From Xiphophorus maculatus (Eukaryota > Chordata > Actinopteri > Cyprinodontiformes > Poeciliidae), in the NCBI RefSeq assembly GCF_002775205.1, contig NC_036460.1, forward strand, positions 22,896,751 to 22,960,750: 64,000 bases of DNA. The letters run 5' to 3'. The translations under genes and the position numbers were made by a program. The notes below the pieces were generated by a model. That model was given only the letters and a program-made list of their open reading frames with translations, did no database searches and was not told where the DNA came from. Below, in pieces: positions 38,948 through 50,900 of the stretch. Numbering within the stretch: the first letter of the stretch is position 1; the number at the start of each line of letters is the position of its first letter.

Positions 38948-41900
38948 TTACTGGGATTTAGGCTTGGCACCACCAGGAGTTGTATCAGGAGGAGGGCCGC
39001 CGCCTTGGGCAAGTCTTCGCAGACTGAGAGAGAGAGGAGGGGTTAGTGCTCCTGCAATTACAGCCTGCTTAAAAAACACAATACTGCAACTTTAGCTCTA
39101 GAGACTGACATAAAAATGGTTCCCCTACAGAGCTCTGTTCTGGTCACATTTATCTTTTCAAGAGCGTCAAAGTAAATGTGATATCTGATAAAGATAATCT
39201 ATGCAAAGACAAATCACAGCTTTAAAACAAGAATATTAGGTGGAAGTTATAGGATAACGAAGTTATCCTTCATTTGTTAAATCATTAATTTGCTGTGATT
39301 AACCTAATTCTATTTGGGGGAGAAAAAAACCTCAGTTATTTACTAGCATGTCTGGATAATACCAGAATCAAGAAACTACTTAACTAGAACCTGTCTGACA
39401 ACATGAAGTTGGGTAAAGGACGCAAAAAAGAAAAGAAACACATTCCTCTGATCTGGAGACATTCAAGAAGATTAGAAATAACGTAATTCATTTCTATCAA
39501 TTTTGAAATTGTTACAAAGCCGTTTCTAGCTGTTTGGGACTCCAGTGAACATGATCAGAGCAATTATACAGGTACAGAGAAAACATGGCTTAGAGCTAGA
39601 GACTATTTAAAAATGATATCCAATGATTTCCACAAATGAGACGCACAGCTGATCAAGATGCACGCAGATGTCTTCACATTTCCCTCAAAAACCCTTGTTA
39701 TTCACCCAGACTTCTGGAAAGGTATTCTATGGACTGATGACAAACATTGTGTAAATATGGACAATATCACCAAGTCTATTTAATGGTTTATTTACGAACA
39801 TTCAATAAAATAAAGCAAAACATCTAAAGTTAAAGTATTTTTGTGGGAAATCCTGCCCTCTCTCCCCAATTTGAAAAACAAGTGTGCATTTAAGCTTTAC
39901 TGTGAACTACAGTCATAAGAAAACAGTTGTGTGGCTGTGCTTGAAGCAATTAAGTGTCAAAAGATGGCGCCATACTCACAAGTCCTTCACGCTGTCAATT
40001 TGGGCCTGAATTTTTCCAATAAAGCCATTCACTTGCTCCTATAACATCACAGTTTGCACAAAAAAAATATGAATCTGTTGTGTTGAAACTGATATTTATG
40101 TTGTTGTATGAAAAATGCATTACCTGCCGTTTTTCATAGAAAAGGGGCAAAGAAAAGAGAGCAATCACACCTGAGAGGAAAGGAAGAAACGGTTCATGTG
40201 TGAGCCACAGGGTTTACTGAGACATTTTATGTCTCTAGTGAGGATTTCAGTTTCTTACTGATGATGAGGATGGTAAGGCCATTGCAAAGGCCTCCCAGAT
40301 ATGTGACAAGGTACATCAGAAACAGGAACTAGAGATTTAAGAAAGATAAAACAGAATAAAAAAAATAAATAAAGATATTTTATTCTACTTTCATCAAAGA
40401 CATGCAAACAGGTTTAGCTAACATTCTTTTAAACTGACTTCTAGTTTTAGAACGTCATCCAACTTTCTCCAGGCTAGTCTGTGTCAGTATCTTCCATAAT
40501 GCTACGCTCACAGTATCTAATGGCTGTCGGTTTCTCAGTCTTGGTTACAGGATCCAGTTCATCGGATATGGGACACCCCCGTCTCACATGGAAAATGGCT
40601 CCATCTTATCCCGGGGGTCTCTGTGTGCTGACTGCTGTGTGTCATTTAGCATACCAGCAGGGTCACAGTTGGCCAGGAGGTTCTGGACTCAACCAACTCT
40701 CATGGATTGTCATTTGCTATAAATATTTCCATTCTGTCCAAAATTAATGACTAAAATTAGAAAATGAGGTGTTCACTTTCTACCACAATAAAGGTGAATG
40801 TAACAGGGACCATTTTTGTCATATTTTAGAGCCAGACCCCTTAAAATGCCTGAAAATGTATGGGCAATAAAACATCTCAACACACAAGTACAGATAAAAA
40901 CTGTTTGTTTTTTTCCAGAAATTAAAAAAAGTAGTTATCAAGATTACATTAAATAAAAGCTTGAAATACTTCATCCTTTGTGAAATAAATCTATATATTA
41001 AAGATCTTTAGTTTATTGAAATGTGGCAAAAAAAAACATTTTTAAAACATTTTTCTACAATATAAATTATTTTTTAAGCTGTACGTGTGAATAAAAAACA
41101 CTATTCTCACACAAAAAAAACACATTTTAATGCCGTGCTTTTTGTGAAATGGCGGTGTCTTTGTACGTGTAAAACATGAACACGTTACATGGAGAATGTT
41201 ATCAGATTTTAGTTTTACAGTCACTGCACAGCTCGCTGCAATAGAATTGCGTTCTAAAGTAGTCAGCAAAAATAAGAATGGTGACTTTGTGCATCGTTTA
41301 GTCAAAAATGGTTATCTATAACGATGACCACGCGTAGTTGGACCTGGCTACAGCACTTTAGGGTGCCGGATGAGGTTTCCAACTTGTCCCTCTCAGACAA
41401 CACTTCTCCTGTCTTATTAAATCGTTACATTACAAACTCAGCCCTGACGTGAGTTTGTAACTATACTACATCATTCCTGCTCCAGTGTTGTGTTGTTAAT
41501 AGTAGTTAGCTGGTCCTTAAGTGAAGTTGTCAATCAAGTTTGGCTACAAGTTCAGCTACCAGCTACCTATCATCCTGACAGGTATGGGATAGGTGGTGAA
41601 ATACGAGGTAGTAACTAGGAAGGAAGTTACACCAACACGCTTCCCTTGCTGAAACAAATGGATTCAGTAAACAAGCGACCTGAATCCATTTGATTGGTAT
41701 TGTAAACAATACCAATTGTTTACAATTGTTAACAATACCAATCAAAAACTAAATACTAAAAATATTTAGTATTTATAGGGGGACGGGAACACATGAGTCA
41801 CTACTAAGCTTTAGGAATAACATGAGAACCTAAACAAGTTCATAATTTACATTTTTTAGTTGTTATGCAGTCAACAGGTGTGAATCAGTATACATTAATG

Positions 41901-44900
41901 GCTAACAAAATTAACTCTAGTCATTCAAAATTATTCTAAAAAGAATAATCAAAGCTTATCATATTGAAGTAGCTTAAATAAGAGGCAGTCAGATTGTGAA
42001 ACCATACTTTACTATCCCAGTAAATATATGACGCTGGCAGAAAAATAATAACTTAGCATTGGTAGCGGACAATGTGCTTCTAATACTGTTTAATTTGATT
42101 GTGCCGGATCGTTCTCCAAAATGATTATATCTTAAAAGGTGACAGCGCCTGTGTTTGTTTGAGTATGAGTAACGATGCTGTGACCAGGGAACCACGGAGC
42201 TGGAATGATGGAATATGACTGATAACAAGAGCAAAATGACAGAACATGTAGCCATGTAGATGTTTAGGTTAATGAGTCCTAGAGGTTCAAAGCAAAGCAA
42301 AACAACACGGGTTCATTAAAATAGTTTCTCGTACTAAAAGACTAAACAGTCATGCACAAACAACGGCCAATACAAACAAAACTACGTAGACAAATAGAGT
42401 GAATGTAATTAAATCAGCATGCTTAGCTTACCTTGAGGGATTCAAAAAGATTTTCTACAAAAAACAGCCTCCTCAGGGTATCAACAGCAGACAGAGCCAG
42501 AGAAATGGCTTTTTTCATGTAGATGTCAGCCTGCTCTCCACTTAAACTGATGTCAAGATCCAAGTATGACCTGATAGAAACACAACAAATTAACTCAAAT
42601 ATAATTAAAATACTGATATGTTGAGCTAATTGTTAAGGAGGCAGTATAGGCCTCAAGAGTCCTCAGTCAACTCAATATTATTGTAAAAATAATTCATTAA
42701 CAAAGCTCAGTTGTAATATAGACAGTAAATATTCATTATGCAATATCCAACCTGTTTTAGATGCAATAAAAAAAAAGATTAATAAGTTTCTGCACATCGT
42801 TTTACATACAGTGGCACATTTAAAACATGAAGGTGTCCAACTCCAGGGAATCTGTATTTCCTGTGTGTCTCAATACTTGATCCACTGGAGGACTCAGGGA
42901 AATAATCTGAGTATTAAAACTGCACGAACGTTTCAAGGAAATCATCTTACTTGAAAGGATGTTCTCCGTCCCCCCAGCTGAGGATGTGGAGAAACTGGTA
43001 GTAAATGCGTACAGAGATGGTGAAGCACATGACTGCCAGGGAGACGGTGGAGACCACAGAGATGATGCTGAGCTGAAACAGGGAAAGTAAGCCCACCACC
43101 AAGGCTGTGAGCACCAGGCCACTTCTCTCTGTGTCCTTCCAGTAGATGAGGTCCATCACTGATAGACAGGTAAATGAAAACAATTGTCAGAGAAATGATA
43201 GTTGACAGACAAAAGTGGTTCTGTGCTCTAAATGTAATCAAACATTTTAGTGTAATTACATTTTGAAATTATTTATGAGGTCGGAATACAGGTACTCGAT
43301 AAATTGCCAAGAACCTCTAATATCCAACGTTGTCTATAAATTATGACAAAATATTATGTAGTGTTTCATTTCTCTGTCTTAAAATGGGTGTACTTAGACA
43401 GAGGAGGAGGAAAAGGAATATTATTGAGAAGAAAGAATAAGGAGGGAAAAACACTAAGGGGGAAAAAAAAAGGTATTTTTGTCATCAAGTTGAGATAGCA
43501 CCCAGCAGCTACAGGCTCAAGCCTTGGCTGAATTTAGCCTTCAAAGGGGAAAAAAGCCAGCAGTTGAAGGGAATTTAAATTCCCACCACCTGTTGTCAGA
43601 TGTCAGGCCGTCTGCACCCGACAATCTGAACCCTGATGGTTTCATTGTCTCCCAGGAACCGTTGGATCAGACATCGCTAATATATACAGTTTTAACGTTA
43701 ACTTTTTGGTCTCTGTCTATTTCATATTAAAGCAATTTCGCCTTGTTTTAGTCTTGGAGGCTAAATATAACAAACTGGGTCTTGTTTGAGATTTGAACCC
43801 CCAGGACTGCTCACACTGCTAGAGACAATTATATCCAGGTTCTGTGCAAAAGCCTTGAGCCAGGCCTCATTTCTTTATAATTTGCTTCCAGTAAGGCAAA
43901 TTTTAATTTAACAATTAAGAGTGACCTTGATCAATGATTCCTCAGGCTTTCTGAAAACCTGCTGCAGTTTTTCATTGAACTGTAGCTGCTTTTCCTGTCC
44001 CATAGGGGGGATTTTTTGTTCAATCTCTGAACTAAATAATTTAAAATATTTTCTTGCAGTTTAGGGATTATGCACTCATGAATATTAAGCAACTTAGTAA
44101 ACATACTATTTAAATTTACATACTGAGGGTTTTTCCATATGCATATACACACACAACCAATTATAACAGGGATTTTATGCGATAGTGTGTTGTGTAGACA
44201 GACTTCTGGGTCTCTGTCAAACAGACAGGATGAAAAGCTAAGTACTCATGGAAGCCTCTTTGAAGAGAGAGCATTGTCAGTGGATGGGTTATTTATAACG
44301 CCTCAATTCATTCCCACAACTTCCCTGCAATAGTTCTTCTAGCTGTCATTCTGAGCGATGCTCAACACACCGACGAGCAGAACTATTTAATCTCTAATCT
44401 CATATACTAATGAAGAAGCAGCACAATTAAAAATAAGCATATCTGTGGCAAACAAGTTTTCCATAAAATCACAAAGTAGCACAATAGAACAAAAATTAAA
44501 AAATACATCGTGAACCACCGTCAACCAACCATCACATGTTATTGGCTCTTTGTCCCTTTTTGCTTTCATAACTTCATACTTTGACAGTTTTTGATCATTT
44601 TGTGCCCAGCTTTCTCAGATAAGAAGGGGAGCCACTTGCTCAGGTATGGTTCATTGTTATAATACACCAAGTAGGAACCACTTTGGAGATGTTTCGTACC
44701 TACATTGACAGACAATAAATTAAAGCATTTTTCTACAATTTACTGCTAGTCTACTTTAAGGAAATGTGGTTATATGACCACAGTTAATAACAAATCCTGA
44801 CAGAATCAGTTGCATCAGGCTACACTTTAATATCTGGACAATAATATCAGCAATTACATGGGTAAAGGATTTGTTTGCAGGTGAGAGTTGAGGATGGAAT

Positions 44901-47900
44901 AAACTGGAGAACCATGGGTGTGAAGTAGTATTAAGAGAAACATTATAAATCCTTCATCACATTCAGTGCAAACTCTTTTATAAACTTTAGAGGTTGTTTT
45001 CATCTTATATTCACCCATTTTCAAAAGTACTTTTGCTTGAGTTTGCGTCTCCCTCACAGATTTCTACATGCTTTTGCTTTTATCACTCAAACGTGATAAT
45101 ATTTAACATCAGATGAAACAACTTTACTAAATACAAAATGAACTTTTCTACATATGTTTTCATGCAGTAAAGGGATTAGTGCTTCCTGGACCTTTCGCAT
45201 GTTATGTAAAAAATTATCCGCATGACATAACAGCGATCAACTACAATTTTTTATTTCACTTTTACAGTGGTTTACTGCTGAATCTGGCAACTAAAATAGC
45301 ACCAACCCAACACCATGAAGTAGGCCAAAAGATATAAAAATCACTACATTATACCCCAGTCTTATGAATGTGTGACAAAGTAACTGACATCAAGCCATTT
45401 CTAAGGTTTTGGGACTCCAGTGAACCACAATGGCAACCATTACCCACAAACGTAGAAAACATGGAACGGTAGCCAGCCTACAAAAAATTTAAAAAGCATG
45501 TTACCAGCTCATCCCAAAAATCCCAAAACAATATTTAAGGAACTGTAGGCTTTGCTTGCTTCTGTAACATTTATGATCCTAAGAAGGATGCAGGATGGGA
45601 AAGTCCCAGTAACAAAAACAAAACTGACCAAAAATAACTCAAAGGTTTGTATCTCATTGGCTAAAAAACATCCTGAGTAATGGATGGAACCAGAGAATCC
45701 TGTAGAAGAATGTCCTGCAATCAATTTGTGACCTAAGAGCTCAGGTTCACTTGGATAATGCAGATTGACAATAATCTGCGACACCAGCAGGTAAGTCCAC
45801 CTCTGAACGACTCCCAAAAAGAGAGAAAATTTTGGTTTGGCCTAAAGCGTAACAGAACTCAGAAGAGATCTGTAATAGGGGAAGATGCTATTTTATGGCA
45901 GTAGGTCCTTTAAAACAAGTGTGAGAGTAGATTAGCAGGGACATGTAGGTTATTTGAAAACATGACAAATGTGATTTAGTATATCACATCAGACCAATTA
46001 AAAATAACATTTTACACAGAAATGTGAGCTTAATGAAACTTATGTTTAAAATCTATTTAAAGGTTATTATTTTAAAATGAATGTTTAATCTGATCATACA
46101 AGCCTCGGTGGAACAAATATTTGAATTGATTAAATATGACTGTAAATATACAATTGTATCTGCTTGCCTGAAGGAAGCAAATATAAGGAAAAATAATTGT
46201 AACCAGCAATCAATAAAGGAATAGTCAGTATAACAATGAGAACAAAGAATGGGTTTATTTTTAACTTTGAGTGAAAATAAAATAAACTTCAAGGCAATGT
46301 CTATTCAAAGCAACCATCCATTCATTTTCTTATTCTCACTCAGGTCATGTCCGCCTGTTCACTAGTCCACTGAAATGTCTGCGCATGCCCCAGCTGTTCA
46401 GCCTAAAGCAGTAAAATCAAGCCAGCCAGGAAACAGCTGTCTAATACCATAACAGCACCGTTTTAACTCATTTGAATGGCAAACATTTATTTTGAATTGA
46501 AACCACTGATACAGATTCCAGCTAGTTATCCTGAGCAGCTCATCAGCCTAAAGTCAAACACACCTGTAGCTTGTCTTATTCGGTTTCAAAGGAACTGGCC
46601 CGTAAACTGATCTAAGGGAGATGAGAGATCTCTGCTTCTTTGAACTACCTTTTCTTTTGTTTTATATTAACTTAAATCAAATATATTTTCTTCTCCTGAT
46701 TTTGGCTTAACACTTCAAACCCTGCACTTTAACTATACAGGTATAAAAAAATTAGAATTTCTTTAAAATGTCTCACCTTTACTGGCCATGTTTGGTCGCT
46801 GTTCCAGTCTCTCCCTCTCCTAACTCCCCCTGCCTCTTTCTGTCTCCCCCACTGAACGAACTCCCTTCTCCTCCCTGAGCTGTTTTTGGCCGTCCAATGC
46901 TCACTCACCCCTGCAAAGGCCTAACAGCCCAAAATAATCTGCTGCTCCACAGAATCACCCTCCACTATTCAAGCCTCCCTGCCAGAGAACATAGAGTTGT
47001 CTTTTTGTCACTGTTTTGAAATTGATCAGCTTTTAAAGCAAAGTCCAATGAGAAGAAGTAATAATTGCCATTTAGCTGTCATTTACCAGAGAAGAGTTAA
47101 TTCTGTTTTTTTTTTAAAGCCAAAGTTTGCTTAACTTAATTAAATTTATATACATGGTATATTTAGCAAACCAGAGTTAAAAACCCTTTATGACCAAAAT
47201 AAAGTTTTAAACTAGCAAAACATTTTTTTTAATTATTCAAGAATTTTGTTTTTCTCCACTCAGCAGTGTCAAATTTTAATTGTTGCAAACATACTGTATA
47301 TTCAGATGTGATATTTGGTACCTGAAGTAACAGAATAAAAAGAAGGACAATTCTCATGTGGACACTCTGCATGTGACCTATTTATTTAAGACTATCTACA
47401 CTATCTGTCTGACCACAAAATTATCAGCAGGCTTTAAATCCCTCCCTCACCTAAATGAGACAGAGCCTTTGTCTGACCACTGCAATAGTCCACTTGAAAA
47501 CCCACCAAGCATGATGACTGAATCTTATCTCTAATGATCCCCTTCTCTGCCTCACTCACTCAAGAACTTCCAACTTGCGCCAACGAATCTGCATACAAAG
47601 AAACTGCACACACACACTCGCCCTAGTTTCTGAGACAGACAACACACACCGATAGCGGTTTCATTGGTGTGCCTGCCTGAAAAAGTCAGCCAAAGCCTGG
47701 AATGTTTCCTCTGCAATTAGCTCATCATTCCTGAAACCTCGAGAGAGTTGGTTACTATGGAGACAGTGGACAGCCAGGGTCTCTTGCCCGCCTGCCCCTG
47801 AAGGTACATGCTGAGAGGGAAATCTGAGCGTATCTTTGACTAAAGCGTTGACTTATGAGCTGCGAGGAAGAATCTGAGCAAAAATAACGTAAAACACAGA

Positions 47901-50900
47901 AGATCTGTGGAGGCAGATATGAAAAAAAAAAAGTTAGTAAAACGTAGTGATGTAATCCTGTACCTGCTATGTGGATGCATACAGTCAGATCCTCTGCTAG
48001 GTCCGGTGCTGAAAACCAGTGATCTCTGAGCAGCTGTTCCTGAGAGTTGTGGCCTATGGAAGCCGCAGACGAGCGCGCTGGGTCTGTGGGTCGCACAGAG
48101 GTGAGCAGCTTGACTGAAATGGTTTCCAAGGTGACGGGAGACTCGGGCTCAGAGGTTGGTGAATCCTCTGCTGCCGGGAAACAGAAGCTGATGTCACCAT
48201 GGTGATAAAGTAAATAAATTACAGGCACCGTTACAAAAATGCAGCTCTTTCTTTGTGTCTCCTAAACTCTGCAGAATCATTTTTTCTGTTGTGTGACATC
48301 AACTCCAGTAACGAGAAAATCTCACAAATCTGATGATGTAATGCCTTACAATATGTACTCACCAGGCACTTTATTAGGTACACGTCTTCAAATTATTCTA
48401 AACACTTATATCACATGACAGAGGCTAGACATCTAGACATGGTGAAAACGACTCTGTGTTCAAACCGAGCACCAGAACGGGGAAGAAAGGAGATTTGAAT
48501 GACTATGAAGGGGGAATGAAACTTTAGCTACAATACACACAAGCTTATCAAAATTGGACAACAACTGTTTGAACAATTGGAGTTTTGATTTCATGTGTAA
48601 CAATCAGACGGTGTGGTCTCTCGCTTCTGGGGTAAGCAACTCTAAAGCACTGATCCTTGCCTTGTATTAATGGAGCAGCATAGAGGTGGAAGTCTAATGG
48701 TGTATGCATACTTTTGGCTCCTCTAGCAATTCAACTTCATCGTAATGCAGCAGCCTGCTCGAATATTGTTTCTGAGCATACTTAACGATTTACGACCACA
48801 GTCTACCTATCTTCTCATGGATATTTCCAATAGGATAACGCTTCATGGCATAAAGCGCAGGTCTTAAATGGTTTTAAACATGATGTTTTAAAGGTCGCTG
48901 AAAACCAATGGCCTCTTCAGTCAACTAATTTCTATGCAAAAGAGCATCTCTGGGATGAGACAGAGCAAGAGATTTGCAGGATAGAAGTTGATGTCAATGT
49001 GGACCAAAATCTCTAAGGTATCTAACACCTTTTTGAATCTATACCATAAAACATTAAGACGGTTCTTAAGGTAGACAGGGGGTCCAACCTCGTACGAGTA
49101 AGGTGTGCCTAATAAAGTGGCCAGTGAGTGTGTTGGTATGTAAAAAATAACAAGCATTCAATTCATGTGAGGGCTTTCTGACATCTGGCTTGATGTCATA
49201 CTCTGCTTGTCTGTGCCACATGAAATGAAGAACCCCTTGAAGAAAAAGGTCATTGAGTGTCAGAGTTTATAATTAGCTCGGAGTTCATGAACGTTTGATA
49301 CTAATGGCTGCAGACAGGAGGGATGAGCTGAACACTGACAGCGCCAGGAGTAAACATATACAGCATTTGTATATGTTTGTATGTTTTGTTGTAGTTTCTC
49401 AAAACTACAACAAAAACAAAACAAAAAAAAAAATCTTTCATCTAATAATTTTTAAAAGGTTGAAAGATGAATTGGGGAAATAATTTATGCATCTGATGAT
49501 CAAAGAAACATCCAAGTCTTTGTGGCTTCTACTTCTTACCCTGAGCTATCTGTGAGAAACTGTGTTGCTGGATCTCAGAAGTTCGTTGACCAATCTGACT
49601 TGCGCTCTCTTCTGGTCCATCTCCCACATTTGTCCTTTCACTTTTTGAGTCCAGAGTTTCAGGAGCGGGCTGCACTGTAAGAGTTTCCCTTTGTTCCCCT
49701 TCCCTTCTTCCCACAGGGCTTGCTGTCCTTGGTTCCTCTGACTCCCGCGCTCTAGCCTCTGATGTCTCTTCTTCATCTTGATTGAGAAACCCCTGTGGCT
49801 CCCAGTCCACATCAGGGGAGTCTAACAGCATTTCCAGTGTGTCAGTTCGAATCAAAGGAGCGCGTCCCAGCCGGGGGACGCCCCTGCGTCGCTCACGATG
49901 GTGGCGCGAACTCCCAACCGCTTCGGCCTCTGCGATGGCGATGTAAGAGAAGGTCAGCTCGAAGGAGTGCTGGCGAGGAGTACCCCAGATGGACGGGGAG
50001 GAAGCTTGTCCTTCGTCGTCGTCCGGATCTCCTGTCTCCACTTCTTCATCGTCATCGTCGGACCACTCTCTGGCTGTTTGCAGATCGCACATCTCTGACT
50101 CCTCGTTGCCGCCTGGATACAAATCAAGACAGGCAGTCACTGATTTACAAAGACAATGTCTTCCACTAGTCCTAACACCAAGCAGTTTATTTGATCAGCA
50201 AGAGCCATTTCTGTTTTCTTTTTTCTGACATAAGAAAGGTAGAAATAGATGAGGTTTTCAGATGAAACTTGTTTTGATGTTGCTATCAAAGTAATTGGTA
50301 ATTGCGACATTGTTATTGTGATATGTAAATAAAAACTAAGTGAAATACAGAGGAGAGGTGAGAGCTTTTTACCATCGGTGCATGGAGGTGTTGAGTCTGG
50401 GGTGGACGCCACAGAGCCATATTCCTCTGGAAGAAAGCAGTTACATGTTACATCAACAAGCAGCTTCAGTTATTACAGCTAGAAACTCGAGATCAGACCC
50501 AAAATCTGGGAGTAGTGGTGGACTCAGACCTGAACATCCAGTCTCATATAAAAACAGTTACAAAGTCAGCCTTCTCTCACTTAAAGAACATTTCTAGCAA
50601 AATCCTGTTCTCACTAAAACTAGGACGATACCAACATCATCCCAGTTCTAAAGTCTACACTGACTCCCCGTAGCTCAGAGAATAGACTTTAAAATACTGT
50701 TGCTAGTTTATAAATCACTGAACAGCTTAGCACCAAAATACATTAAAGATCTGCTGTTGTTGTATCAAGCTTCCAGACCACTCAGGTCTTCTGGTTCTGG
50801 TTCTGCTCTGCATCACCAGAACCAGAAGCAAACATGGAGAAGCAGCTTTCAGCTTTCCGAAACACTGAGTGCCTTTAAATCCTAAAATAGAGCTGCCTTT

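Noticed and set aside
47755..47963. Continuation of the rtn2 exon 4 frame past 47964
   Set aside because: A good donor (GTACAG) at 47963 ends the exon, and the following residues have no reticulon similarity.
49795..50228. Plus-strand frames over rtn2 exon 3
   Set aside because: Antisense shadows. The minus-strand frame has homology to RTN2 and correct splice sites.
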